From assembly GCA_947624355.1 (NCBI GenBank), contig CANQKI010000001.1, forward strand, positions 1 through 64,000: a DNA stretch of 64,000 bases. The letters run 5' to 3'. This document shows positions 1 to 10,013 of the stretch, one piece after another. Within the stretch, counting starts at the first letter, position 1, and each line of letters begins with the position of its first letter. The notes below the pieces were generated by a model. It did not search any database. It was not told the DNA's origin and saw only the letters and a list, made by a program, of their open reading frames with translations. The stretch comes from an uncultured Clostridia bacterium (GTDB lineage Bacteria > Bacillota > Clostridia > Christensenellales > Aristaeellaceae). Position numbers and translations under genes: made by a program.

Positions 1-1175
1 AAGCAGGTGGAGAAGGTGGGCACGGGCTCCTTCACGCCGATTTCGGTGCCGGCTACCTTGCTGGTAAAGCCGGAAACAAAGTAGTACATGGCCTGGTTCT
101 TATCCAGCTTGCTGATGGGGGGCAGCACGCCGTAAGCGTCGGCAGTCAGGAAAATCACCGTCTTGGGCACGGAGGGGCTCATGCCGGAAAGCTCCGCATT
201 GGGAATGTATTCCACGGGATAGCCCACGCGGGAGTTTACGGCCAGGGAATCGTCGTCAAAGTCGAATTCGCGGGTGTCGGGGTCCATCACCACGTTTTCC
301 ACCAGCGCGCCGAACTTGATGGCGTTGTAGATTTCAGGCTCGCCTTCGGGGCTCAGATTGATGCACTTGGCATAGCAGCCGCCCTCGAAATTGAACACGG
401 AATCGTCGGCCCAGCCGTGCTCGTCATCACCAATCAGCATACGGTTGGGGTCCGCGGACAGGGTGGTTTTGCCCGTGCCGGAGAGGCCGAAGAACACGGC
501 GCTGTCCCCATCCTTGCCGATGTTGGCGGAGCAGTGCATGGGGAACACGCCCATCTTGGGCAGCACGTAGTTCATCACCGAGAACACGCTCTTCTTGATT
601 TCGCCCGCATACTGGGTGCCGCAGATGACGACCATCTTTTCTTCGTAATTGACCAGGATAGCGGCCTCGCTGCGGGTGCCGTCGATTTCGGGCACGCACT
701 TGAAGCCGGGGGCGGCGATGATGGTAAAGTCCGGCGCGAAGGAATCCAGCTGTTCCTTGGTGGGACGGCGGAGCAGCTGATGAATGAACAGGTTCTGGCT
801 GGCCAGCTCGTTTACGATGCGGAAAGCCTGGGTGTACTTGCTGTCCGCCCCGGCAAAGCCGTCGAACACATAAACGTCGCGGTTCTGAAGGTACGCCACT
901 ACCTTGCTGTAAATGGCGTCAAACTTCGCCTTTTCGATGGGACGGTTCACCTTGCCCCAGGCGATTTCGTCGTGCACCTTGGGAGTGTCCACGATGAATT
1001 TATCGTTGGCGCTGCGGCCGGTGTATTTCCCGGTCTTCACCACCAGCGCGCCTGTGTTGCTCAGGGTGCCTTCGCCCCGGCAGAGGGCGTGCTCGGTCAG
1101 CTGCGCGGGCGTTAAGTTGCGGTACACATGCGTGGGATTGACAATACCCAGGTAATCCAGCTTCAGTTCACTCAT
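1..1175 (-). CDS. pckA: Phosphoenolpyruvate carboxykinase (ATP), C-terminus beyond window
   Basis: Frame absent from ORF track because its stop is outside the window; reads MSELKLDYLGIVNPTHVYRNLTPAQLTEHAL... with FFGLSGTGKTTLSADPNRMLIGDDEHGW. Confidence 0.96.
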   Translation of the reverse strand, partial: MSELKLDYLGIVNPTHVYRNLTPAQLTEHALCRGEGTLSNTGALVVKTGKYTGRSANDKFIVDTPKVHDEIAWGKVNRPIEKAKFDAIYSKVVAYLQNRDVYVFDGFAGADSKYTQAFRIVNELASQNLFIHQLLRRPTKEQLDSFAPDFTIIAAPGFKCVPEIDGTRSEAAILVNYEEKMVVICGTQYAGEIKKSVFSVMNYVLPKMGVFPMHCSANIGKDGDSAVFFGLSGTGKTTLSADPNRMLIGDDEHGWADDSVFNFEGGCYAKCINLSPEGEPEIYNAIKFGALVENVVMDPDTREFDFDDDSLAVNSRVGYPVEYIPNAELSGMSPSVPKTVIFLTADAYGVLPPISKLDKNQAMYYFVSGFTSKVAGTEIGVKEPVPTFSTC

Positions 1176-1308
1176 GGGAAATGCCTCCTGTTATGAATCA
1201 ATGAAATGATCCGATGATTGGGCGAAGCATCCCCATAAAGAGGATAACCAACTTCACCCTTATTCTAAATACTCCGTTTGCTTTCTTTTTCCTGCCGCTG
1301 TGTCAAAA

Positions 1309-2127
1309 TTATTTTTGCTCCGGCCATGTGTTGACCAGATTGGCAAAATCCTGCATGGACAGCGTTTCCCCCCGGGCCGAAAGGGAAATGTCGCAGGCGG
1401 CAAGCCAGCCTTCCGCCTTTTCCCGGGACAAACGGAACGCCGCAATCAGGTTATTGGCCATGGTCTTGCGCCGCATGGCAAAGGCGCAGGAGGCAATTCG
1501 GAAAAAGAGCGCCTCATCCTTTACCTGCACTTTGGGCATCGCACGTTTGGGCATCGTCACAAAAACGCTGTCCACCTTGGGCGGCGGGGTGAACATGCAA
1601 GAGGGCACATCCAGCGCAATGGCGGGATCATAAAAATACTGGCTCTTTACCGCCAGCATACCATATCCGCTCTCCCCCGGCCGCGCTACGATTCTTTCCG
1701 CCGCTTCCTTCTGTACCATCAAATTAATGGATAAAATGGGCATGCCGGAGGAAAGCAACAGGTTCATCAGGTCGGTGGTAATGTAATAGGGAATATTGGC
1801 CACCACATGAAAAGGCCCCATTTCCTGCGTGAGCTCGGGCAGGTTCAGCCGCATCACATCCCCGTGTACCAGCTGCACATTGGGATAATGAATCATGGCG
1901 ACCCGGAGAATGTGCATCAGCGCCTCGTCGATTTCAATGGAAAGCACTTTTTCGCAGCGCCGGGCCAGCACTTTGGTCATGGCTCCGTCCCCCGCGCCGA
2001 TTTCCAGCACCCGGTCACTTGTCCCGACATTGGACAAATCGGCCAAACGTTCCAGCAGGCCCACATCCGTCAGGAAATTCTGGCCCAGGCTGTGCTTATG
2101 GGTAAACCCGTTTTTCTCCCGCTTCAT
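1309..2127 (-). CDS. rsmA: 16S rRNA dimethyladenosine transferase
   Basis: HSLGQNFLTD, VLEIGAGDGAMT, VANIPYYIT motifs. Confidence 0.95.
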   Translation of the reverse strand: MKREKNGFTHKHSLGQNFLTDVGLLERLADLSNVGTSDRVLEIGAGDGAMTKVLARRCEKVLSIEIDEALMHILRVAMIHYPNVQLVHGDVMRLNLPELTQEMGPFHVVANIPYYITTDLMNLLLSSGMPILSINLMVQKEAAERIVARPGESGYGMLAVKSQYFYDPAIALDVPSCMFTPPPKVDSVFVTMPKRAMPKVQVKDEALFFRIASCAFAMRRKTMANNLIAAFRLSREKAEGWLAACDISLSARGETLSMQDFANLVNTWPEQK

Positions 2128-2768
2128 TTTGAAAGTTCCTTTACCGTTTGTACGACTTGGGCGGAATTCTCCGCATGGAAATACGCCGTACCCATCACCA
2201 GCACACTGGCCCCGGCTTCCGCCAGCAGCGCAGCATTTTTCATGTTCACACCGCCGTCCGCGGCGATATCCCCACGAAAACCATTTGCCCGGAGGAAACG
2301 GATTTTATCCAGTTGCTCCGGCATCAGTTTCTGTCCGCCGAACCCCGGCTCCACCGTCATAATCAGAATATGTTCCAGGCAATCAAGGTAAGGCAGCAGC
2401 AGCCGGACGTCAGTGTGGGGACGAACGGACAGCCCCCGGCGCACGTTCCGCGCTTTGATTCTGCCCAATGCGGCTGCTGGATCGTCGAGCGCCTCCAGAT
2501 GCAGCGTTAATGTATGGGCCCCGGCGTCGGCAAACCGGTCGATATAATCGACGGGATTATCCATCATCAAATGCACGTCCAGATGACAATTCGGAAAGCG
2601 CCGATGCACCGCCTCGCACAGGGCGGGCCCAAAGGAAAGATTGGGGACGAAATGGGCGTCCATAATGTCAAAATGCAGCAGTTCCACACCGTCCTGCTCC
2701 ATTTTTGTGATTTCCCGCTCCAGATTGAGCAGATCGGCCGCCAGCAGCGAAGGGGCCAGCTTAATCAT
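2124..2768 (-). CDS. rpe: Ribulose-phosphate 3-epimerase
   Basis: MIKLAPSLLAADLLNLEREI, HFDIMDAHFVPNLSFGP, VEPGFGGQKL; ORF-track start at 3020 is too far upstream. Confidence 0.95.
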   Translation of the reverse strand: MIKLAPSLLAADLLNLEREITKMEQDGVELLHFDIMDAHFVPNLSFGPALCEAVHRRFPNCHLDVHLMMDNPVDYIDRFADAGAHTLTLHLEALDDPAAALGRIKARNVRRGLSVRPHTDVRLLLPYLDCLEHILIMTVEPGFGGQKLMPEQLDKIRFLRANGFRGDIAADGGVNMKNAALLAEAGASVLVMGTAYFHAENSAQVVQTVKELSK

Positions 2769-3648
2769 ATCTTTCCCTCCATAGTTTCCGGCAGTCATCC
2801 AGCAGAATGTGATACCTTTCCAGCCTGTCCGCATGGATTTTTCCGTCCTGGACCGCCTGCAGAACCGCACAGCCAGGCTCTCTTCCATGATAGCAGGGAG
2901 AAAATTTGCAGGCGCCCTCATAGGCGGAAAATTCCGGATAGCTGTCCTTGAGTTCCACAGGATCAAATACTTCGTCCATTTCAAGCAGACTGAACCCGGG
3001 CGTATCAATGACGCACACACCCTGCACCCGGAAGAGCTCCGTATGCCGGGTGGTATTCCTGCCTCGCTGGATTTTCCGGCTGATATCCCCCGTTTCCAGT
3101 GTCAGGCCGAAAAGCGCGTTAAGAAGCGACGATTTTCCGACTCCGGATTGGCCCGAAAAGCAGCAGATTTCCCCCTGCAAGCGGTCTGTCAGTTCGGAAA
3201 GGCCGGTTTGCCGCATAGCGCTTGCCCGGAAAATCTCCAGCTTTGCGCCCCTGTACACGCCTTCGGCATAGGCGGCCGTTTCGTCCGCGCCGGGCAGATC
3301 GTCCTTGCCGATAATGAGCAGCGGTTTCAAATGCTGACGCGCCGCAAAAACCATCAGTTTGTCTACAAGCAGCCAATCCGGGGCGGGCTGCGGGCACACA
3401 ACAATGCACAGCAGCGTTACGTTGGCTACTGCCGGGCGCATACATTGGGATTTCCTCGGCAGAATTTCGTCAATCCATCCATGCTCGTCGCTGATTTCAC
3501 CGGGAGTGAACAGAATCCTGTCCCCCACCAGCGGGCTCATTCCTTGGCGGCGAAACTTCTTCTTGGCGCGCAATACGTACTCACAGTTTTGTTCATCCAG
3601 CGCGGTATACAGCCCGCCGCGGCCGCGAATAATGGTTCCTTCCATCAC
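2761..3648 (-). CDS. rsgA: Ribosome small subunit-dependent GTPase A
   Basis: GQSGVGKSSLLNAL, DTPGFS, circularly permuted GTPase order, CKFSPCYH zinc motif. Confidence 0.95.
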   Translation of the reverse strand: MMEGTIIRGRGGLYTALDEQNCEYVLRAKKKFRRQGMSPLVGDRILFTPGEISDEHGWIDEILPRKSQCMRPAVANVTLLCIVVCPQPAPDWLLVDKLMVFAARQHLKPLLIIGKDDLPGADETAAYAEGVYRGAKLEIFRASAMRQTGLSELTDRLQGEICCFSGQSGVGKSSLLNALFGLTLETGDISRKIQRGRNTTRHTELFRVQGVCVIDTPGFSLLEMDEVFDPVELKDSYPEFSAYEGACKFSPCYHGREPGCAVLQAVQDGKIHADRLERYHILLDDCRKLWRERYD

Positions 3649-5351
3649 GTCGCCTCATCGGCCGGCGGTTCGGTGTCCGTCGGCGCTTCGCTGGATTGCT
3701 CGAGATTTCCGGGAACGTAAACGGCCAGCATTACTTCCGAATTCTCCATTACCTGATCCCCCACATTGTAGATCGTGAGGTTTCCGTCCGTAAACTGCTG
3801 GGCGGCCACATGCCCCACCAGTGCCGGATCATCACACGGAATCTCCCGGACCTCATTCAAATGCAGACGCAATTGATTGATCAATGCCCTCGCATCTTCC
3901 AAAAGCATTCCGTTCATGTCCGGCAGCGTCACCATGCCGCCGCTGAGCTGTACCTGAACCACATTACCGCTGGACAGGATTTCCCCTTCCTCCGGGCTCT
4001 GGGTCACCACGGTATCCCACGTCTGTTCGGACAGTACCCGGTTTGGAAGCACAAGCAGCAGAAAACCGCAGCGTTCCAGCGTATCTCTTGCTTCTTCCAT
4101 TTTCATTCCGCGGCAGTCAGGCACAGGCTGCTCGACAGGGCCGGTGGAAACGGTCAGGAAAACCGTTTCATTCTTACGCATAGAGGTTCCGTATTCCGGC
4201 GATTGGAGAATAACAGAACCTTGCGGCTTAACTTCGTCGCTAACCCGCGAAATCTTTGCCTGCAGGCCGGCTCTTTCGATGATGCGTAAGGCACTTTGCT
4301 CCGATTCATCCAACAGGTAGGGAGCCTCAGTCGTATTAACGATCCTGTCATATATCAGGACCGACGCCCAAGCCATGCCGGCCACGACAACCAGGGACAG
4401 CGCCACGACGCCGGCAATTGACAGAGCCGAATGATGAAGCCGGATTTTTTTGTGTTGGCCGGTCGGCGGGTTTATGGGTTGTTCCACCGGAGGGCTCACT
4501 TTATCCGGCAGTCTGCCCATCCAGGTACCGTCAGGCTCCTGCATGGCGTGCTGAAGATCCTGCGCCATTTCCCGGGCGCTTTGATAGCGCTTTTCGGGAT
4601 TTTTCTCCATTGCCTTTTCCACAACGCGTTCCAGCGCCGGCGGTACGGCTGGATTAAGCTGTGCAATCGGCGTCGGCGTACCGTTAATATGCAGCAAGGC
4701 AATTGCCACAGGCGTATCGCCGTCGAAAGGAGGCACGCCTGTCAACATTTCGTATAGCACGACGCCCACGCTGTACAAATCGCTGGAAAACGTGACCTCT
4801 TCGCCCTTAGCCTGTTCCGGTGAAAAATAATGCACTGAGCCCATGACACTGTCAGCCTTGCTGATGGTATTGCTTCCCGCGACACGGGCAATGCCGAAGT
4901 CCGCCACTTTTATATGGCCGTCCGCGTGCACCAGAATATTCTGGGGCTTAATATCCCGGTGAATGATCCCGTTCTTGTGCGCGTGCTGCAGCGCGGAAAG
5001 GATACGGATGCCAATCTGTGCAGCCACAGTTGGCGGCAGGGCGCCTTTTTGCTGAATAACTTCCTTCAGCGTGCGTCCCTGGACGTATTCCATTACAATA
5101 TATCTTAGATCACCCTCCTGCCCCACGTCCAGAAGATTGACGATATTATGATGGCTCATTTTACTGGCCGTCATGGCCTCCCGCTCAAACCTGGCAAGAA
5201 ACTCTTTGTCCTTACTGAACTCGGGCTGCAGTATTTTTACGGCTACGGAATGTTTTGTCCTGCGGTCAATGGCACGGTAAACCAAGGCCATGCCGCCTTT
5301 ACCGATAAACTCAACCAGCTCATACCGATCATCGAGCACTTTTCCGATCAT
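3645..5351 (-). CDS. prkC: Ser/Thr protein kinase with three PASTA domains (PrkC/Stk1)
   Basis: Hanks kinase motifs (HRDIKPQNIL, DFGIAR), single TM, PASTA-type repeats. Confidence 0.93.
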   Translation of the reverse strand: MIGKVLDDRYELVEFIGKGGMALVYRAIDRRTKHSVAVKILQPEFSKDKEFLARFEREAMTASKMSHHNIVNLLDVGQEGDLRYIVMEYVQGRTLKEVIQQKGALPPTVAAQIGIRILSALQHAHKNGIIHRDIKPQNILVHADGHIKVADFGIARVAGSNTISKADSVMGSVHYFSPEQAKGEEVTFSSDLYSVGVVLYEMLTGVPPFDGDTPVAIALLHINGTPTPIAQLNPAVPPALERVVEKAMEKNPEKRYQSAREMAQDLQHAMQEPDGTWMGRLPDKVSPPVEQPINPPTGQHKKIRLHHSALSIAGVVALSLVVVAGMAWASVLIYDRIVNTTEAPYLLDESEQSALRIIERAGLQAKISRVSDEVKPQGSVILQSPEYGTSMRKNETVFLTVSTGPVEQPVPDCRGMKMEEARDTLERCGFLLLVLPNRVLSEQTWDTVVTQSPEEGEILSSGNVVQVQLSGGMVTLPDMNGMLLEDARALINQLRLHLNEVREIPCDDPALVGHVAAQQFTDGNLTIYNVGDQVMENSEVMLAVYVPGNLEQSSEAPTDTEPPADEAT

Positions 5352-6055
5352 GCCGTAACCTCCGCAATAAGGAGGGTAATGTTATCCAGTCCTCCGCCGT
5401 CCAGCGCCATTTGCAGCATTTCGTCCGCCGCATCCTCCATCGGTTTGTTTGTCAGAATTTCCAGCATTTCTTCCGGACGGATATATTCCGAAAGCCCGTC
5501 TGAGCAGAGCAGAAATTTGTCGCCTTCCTGCCTTTCAATTTCAAGCACGTCCACCTCGATGGTATCCGCCGTACCCAAAGCACGGGTAATAATATTGCGG
5601 TAGGGATGAACACGGGCCTGTTCCTCAGTCAGCACGCCGTCCCGAACCAATTCCGCCACCATGGAATGATCCTGACTAACCTGATGGATTTCTCCACCCC
5701 GGATATGATACGCACGGCTGTCCCCCACATGGCCGAGCAGCAGCCGATTGCTGTCTTCCCAAAGCACGGTCAGCGTGGTGCCCATGCCGCTCAAATCCGT
5801 GTTATGCAGCTGCTCTGTGAAAATCAGTTGATTGACTTCTTCAATGCCGGCGCGGAGAACTTTTTCGGAGGGACTTTTGTCTTCCAATACTCGGCCCAGC
5901 ATCACAACCGCCATTTTGCTGGCCACATCGCCGCCCTTATGTCCGCCCATACCGTCGGCCACGCCATATAGCCCGTGCGCGCCATCCTGCAGAAGCAGCG
6001 CATCCTGATTCGAGGAACGTACTTTGCCGATGTGCGTTCTGGATACAATCTTCAT
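5348..6055 (-). CDS. stp: PP2C-family protein phosphatase (Stp/PrpC)
   Basis: GVADGMGGHKGGDVAS, GHVGDSRAY, LLCSDGLSEY; ATGA overlap with prkC. Confidence 0.93.
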   Translation of the reverse strand: MKIVSRTHIGKVRSSNQDALLLQDGAHGLYGVADGMGGHKGGDVASKMAVVMLGRVLEDKSPSEKVLRAGIEEVNQLIFTEQLHNTDLSGMGTTLTVLWEDSNRLLLGHVGDSRAYHIRGGEIHQVSQDHSMVAELVRDGVLTEEQARVHPYRNIITRALGTADTIEVDVLEIERQEGDKFLLCSDGLSEYIRPEEMLEILTNKPMEDAADEMLQMALDGGGLDNITLLIAEVTA

Positions 6056-7086
6056 GCTTTTCCCTCCTGCATCACTTTTTTTCGAAGCTGCCCGCAGGCG
6101 CCTTCAATATCGTCCCCCATCTCCCGCCGCCTGGTAGCCGAAATATGTCGCTTTTCAAGCACATTCAGAAATGCCTGTACCTGTTTTTCGCTGACGCCAT
6201 ACAGATTTCGTTCCCGAACCGTATTAAGCGGAATCAGGTTTACGTGGCACTGCATCCCACGAAGAATCGCTGAAAGTTCTTCGGCACACGCTTCATCCGC
6301 ATTCACCTGATCCACCAGCGCGTACTCCAGCACCACCCGCCGTCCGGTTTTTTCGATATAATACCGGCAGGCATCCAGGGTTTCCGAAATGGTGTAGCGG
6401 TCGGCAATGGGCATGAGCCGGCGGCGGATCGCGTCGTTTGGCGCATGAAGGGACAGGGACAGGGTAACCGGCAGGCCCTCTTCCGCAAACCTGCGCATTT
6501 GCGGCACCAGGCCGCAGGTGCTCAGTGAAATGTGCCGAAGGCCGATGTTCAGCCCATCCGGATGGGATACCAGCCGCAGGAAGCGAACCACCTGATCGTA
6601 ATTGTCCAAAGGTTCGCCGCTGCCCATGAGCACAATGTTGTGCACCCGTTCATCCCCCAGCACACGGTTCGCGCACTGCACCTGCCCCAGCATTTCGGCC
6701 GCGGTCAGGTTCCGCACACAGCCGTCCAACGTGCTGGCACAGAAACGGCAGCCCATCCGGCAGCCTACCTGAGTAGACAAGCACAGGGTGCAGCCGTAAT
6801 GATACCGCATCAGCACGCCTTCCACGCAGTTGCCATCCTCTAAAGCATACAGGAATTTCCGGGTGCCGTCCAGCCGGGAAACGTGTTCTTCCTGAATAAC
6901 AACCGGCTGATCCACTCCCTCCTGCCGAAGCTTTTCCCGAAGGGCCAGGGGCAGATTGGTCATTTCGTCAAAGTGCGCGCCTTTATGCAGCCAGGAAAAA
7001 ATCTGCCCGGCGCGAAAGGGCTTTTCATTCATCTCCGCGAGCTTTTCCTTCAGCTCGTCGGGATACAGTCCCATCCATTCCGTCAT
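6052..7086 (-). CDS. rlmN: 23S rRNA (adenine2503-C2)-methyltransferase
   Basis: CxxxCxxC radical SAM motif GCRMGCRFCAST, LMGSGEPLDNYD. Confidence 0.95.
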   Translation of the reverse strand: MTEWMGLYPDELKEKLAEMNEKPFRAGQIFSWLHKGAHFDEMTNLPLALREKLRQEGVDQPVVIQEEHVSRLDGTRKFLYALEDGNCVEGVLMRYHYGCTLCLSTQVGCRMGCRFCASTLDGCVRNLTAAEMLGQVQCANRVLGDERVHNIVLMGSGEPLDNYDQVVRFLRLVSHPDGLNIGLRHISLSTCGLVPQMRRFAEEGLPVTLSLSLHAPNDAIRRRLMPIADRYTISETLDACRYYIEKTGRRVVLEYALVDQVNADEACAEELSAILRGMQCHVNLIPLNTVRERNLYGVSEKQVQAFLNVLEKRHISATRRREMGDDIEGACGQLRKKVMQEGKA

Positions 7087-7087
7087 A

Positions 7088-8578
7088 TTACCTGCACCGC
7101 CGCATCCTGGCAATAAAGAATCCTTCCACCCCGTCCCGGTGAGGCAGCAGCTGGAGCCCGTTCGCGCCGTACAGTGCCCTGAATTTTTCCGGAATGATTT
7201 CCGGCAGGGGCGCTATCTCGAATTCCGGGTGATTTTTCAGAAACTTTTCAACCTGCACGGTGTTTTCCTCGGGCAGCAGACTGCATGTGGAATATACCAT
7301 CGTTCCACCACGCTTCACATAACGGCAGCACGTATCCAGCAGCTTTTCCTGCAGGCGTGCCAATTCCTGCACGGATTCACGGGTGGCACGCAGCTTGATA
7401 TCCGGTTTGTTGTCCATGACACCCAGGCCGGAGCAGGGCGCATCCAGCAGTACGGCGTCCATGGCGCCGAGCATATCCTCCTTGAGCACGGCGGCGTCGC
7501 GCACGGCCGGGCGCACATTTTCCAAATGCAGCCTTTTCATCATAGCCCGGATCAGCGCCACACGATGTTCATGCACATCCCACGCATATACGCGGCCCGC
7601 CCCGCCCATGATTTCGGAGATGTAGGCCGTCTTTCCCCCGGGCGCAGCGCAGCAATCCAGAATCTGCATTCCGGGTTTTGCGTCCACAGCCTGAGCCGCC
7701 AGCATGCTGCTTTCCCCCTGAATGGAAAAAGCGCCCTTCAGATAGTCCGCATCCCGGGCGATTTCGGAAGCCTGGCGCACACGAAAGCTATGTGTCACAG
7801 AACCGTTCTCCACCTGCCAAACCTTTTTCTTCAGGATTTCCGTAAACTGTGTATCCGTGTAAAGAGACAGGTTGGGCCGAACGGAAATGAAGTGCGCTGC
7901 ATTCCGATAAGCACAGATTTCGCGGGCAGTTTCAGGGCCGTACGCTTCCGTCAGCGTTTCCGCCAGCCAAAGGGGAACGGAAAACATCACGGAAAGGTAC
8001 CGCGGGCCTTCCTCTGGGCGCGGCCATTTAATTTTGTCTTTTTCCCGGGCCATATTGCGCAGTACGCCGTTGACCAGGCCTGTCAGCCCTTCAAAGCCCA
8101 TGGCACGGGTCAGCTTCACGGCCTCGTCCACAATGGCATTATCCGGAATCCGGTCGTGAAAAAGCATCTGGCAGACGCTGATGCGCAGAATATCCATCAC
8201 TGTGGATTCCACTTTATCCGCATCCTTAAGAAAAAAGTCCAATGCGTAATCGATGCGGATCAGATTCTCGATGGTTTTGTATACAATGCTGGCGCAAAAA
8301 CATTTGTCAATCTGGGGAAGATTTACCTGGCTCAGCCGCTCATCCAGAGAAAGGGACGCATAGGCATCCCCCCGAACCACATCCCGGAATACCTGCAGGG
8401 CCACCTTCCGGGAATTGATGGAAGGAACGGGATGACCATTTGCAACGCCAGTATTTCCGCGAGGCCTGGTTTGCCCGTTCGGCCGCGTGTTCCGGGGAGA
8501 ACCATTTTGCGGCTTCGGCCGTTGATTCTTAAAATTGCCGCGATTCTCCGGACGGGCAGACAGACGTTTTTCACTCAT
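7088..8578 (-). CDS. rsmB: 16S rRNA (cytosine967-C5)-methyltransferase
   Basis: NusB-like N-terminus; LDCCAAPGGKTAYI, LLDAPCSGLG motifs; start chosen at MSEKRLS. Confidence 0.92.
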   Translation of the reverse strand: MSEKRLSARPENRGNFKNQRPKPQNGSPRNTRPNGQTRPRGNTGVANGHPVPSINSRKVALQVFRDVVRGDAYASLSLDERLSQVNLPQIDKCFCASIVYKTIENLIRIDYALDFFLKDADKVESTVMDILRISVCQMLFHDRIPDNAIVDEAVKLTRAMGFEGLTGLVNGVLRNMAREKDKIKWPRPEEGPRYLSVMFSVPLWLAETLTEAYGPETAREICAYRNAAHFISVRPNLSLYTDTQFTEILKKKVWQVENGSVTHSFRVRQASEIARDADYLKGAFSIQGESSMLAAQAVDAKPGMQILDCCAAPGGKTAYISEIMGGAGRVYAWDVHEHRVALIRAMMKRLHLENVRPAVRDAAVLKEDMLGAMDAVLLDAPCSGLGVMDNKPDIKLRATRESVQELARLQEKLLDTCCRYVKRGGTMVYSTCSLLPEENTVQVEKFLKNHPEFEIAPLPEIIPEKFRALYGANGLQLLPHRDGVEGFFIARMRRCR

Positions 8579-9521
8579 GCGCTTTTTCCTCCGGATTATC
8601 ACAACGGGAGACAGTGATCGGGTGGCCGCGCAGATAATCCGCCGCCGCCATCCGCTTGCCTCCCGGACCCTGTAATTCAAGAATTTTCAATGCGTTTCCC
8701 CCCGCCTGGATCACAAGTCCACGTTTCGGATCGGCGCACAGAATCGTGCCGGGGACGGCGTCCTGCCCATTTGCTGCTTCCTGTACCTTCCAGATTTTGA
8801 GCGTTTCGCCGCCCATGACCGTATAGCACCCTGGCCAGGGAGACAATCCCCGCACCCGGCAGGAGAGCTGATGCGCCGTCATGCGCCAATCCATCAGCCC
8901 CATTTCTTTTTTGAGCATGGGAAAATAGCTCATTTGGCTTTCGTCCTGCTTTTTGCGGGGGCAGTTTCCCTCTTCCAGGCGGCGGATGGTTTCGATCAGC
9001 AGTTCCGCCCCGATAGGAGCCATGCGTTCGGTCAGTTCCCCCGCCGTTTCATCGGGCAGAATATCCATTTCATGGTTCAGCAGGATATCCCCCGTATCCA
9101 TTCCCTTGTCGGTCATCATGGTGGTGATGCCGGTATGGGTTTCCCCCTGGATAATGGCCCAGTTGATGGGCGCGGAACCGCGGTATTTAGGAAGAAGGGA
9201 AGAATGCACGTTCACTGTGCCGATTTTGGGAATATCCAGAATCTCCTGGGAAAGGATCTGACCGAAAGCGGCGGTGACGCAAAGATCAGGGGCAAGGCTC
9301 CGGAGATCCTCCACCCCGTCCACCCGGATTTTAACCGGCTGGTAAACCGGAATGTCGAGTTCGATCGCGCATTCCTTCACCGGGCAGGGCAGCATTTTAT
9401 TGCCCCGCCCCTTGGGCTTGTCCGGCTGGCAGAATACACCGACGACATCGTGCCCGGCCTCTGCCAGTGCCCGCAGGGACGGCACGCCGAACGCAGGCGT
9501 ACCAAGGAATACAATGCGCAT
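8571..9521 (-). CDS. fmt: Methionyl-tRNA formyltransferase
   Basis: MRIVFLGTPAFGVPSL, VHSSLLPKYRGSAPINWAI. Confidence 0.96.
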   Translation of the reverse strand: MRIVFLGTPAFGVPSLRALAEAGHDVVGVFCQPDKPKGRGNKMLPCPVKECAIELDIPVYQPVKIRVDGVEDLRSLAPDLCVTAAFGQILSQEILDIPKIGTVNVHSSLLPKYRGSAPINWAIIQGETHTGITTMMTDKGMDTGDILLNHEMDILPDETAGELTERMAPIGAELLIETIRRLEEGNCPRKKQDESQMSYFPMLKKEMGLMDWRMTAHQLSCRVRGLSPWPGCYTVMGGETLKIWKVQEAANGQDAVPGTILCADPKRGLVIQAGGNALKILELQGPGGKRMAAADYLRGHPITVSRCDNPEEKAHE

Positions 9522-10001
9522 TTACCCTTTGTCCTCCTCGTCCTCTTCCTCGTCCTCAAAAATCTCATGATCCATCTTATCCACGTACATGACTCCATCC
9601 AGGTGGTCAATTTCATGGCAAAGTGCCCGGGCCTTCAGCCCTTCGCCTGTTACGGTGAATTCCTTGCCCTTCCTGTCCCGGGCACGGACGGTCACCTTAT
9701 TGGGCCGCACAACAAATCCCCGCCTGCCGGGCACGCTCAGGCAGCCTTCCGCGCCGCCCTGTTCGCCTTCCGTTTCGATAATCTCGGGGTTCACCAGCTC
9801 CAGCAGACCGTCCCCAACATCGATGACGACCACTCTGCGAAGAATGCCCACCTGCGGCGCCGCCAGGCCCACACCGTCCGCATTGTACATGGTATCCGCC
9901 ATATCCCGCAGCAGCAGCCACAGCCGCAAGTCAAATTTCTGCATGGGCTTGCTGATTTTGCGCAGCGTTTCATCGCCCAGTTTCACGATTTTCCTTACCA
10001 T
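9522..10001 (-). CDS. def: Peptide deformylase
   Basis: [26 protein letters not shown]. Confidence 0.96.
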   Translation of the reverse strand: MVRKIVKLGDETLRKISKPMQKFDLRLWLLLRDMADTMYNADGVGLAAPQVGILRRVVVIDVGDGLLELVNPEIIETEGEQGGAEGCLSVPGRRGFVVRPNKVTVRARDRKGKEFTVTGEGLKARALCHEIDHLDGVMYVDKMDHEIFEDEEEDEEDKG

Positions 10002-10013
10002 GCTTTTTCCTCC

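Noticed and set aside
6956-8617. 553-aa plus-strand ORF antisense to rsmB
   Set aside because: No domain; explained by codon bias of the opposite strand. The same applies to 12150-13496, 36692-38191, 39317-40621, 45614-46744, 50541-51905, 54263-55450 and 61773-63098.
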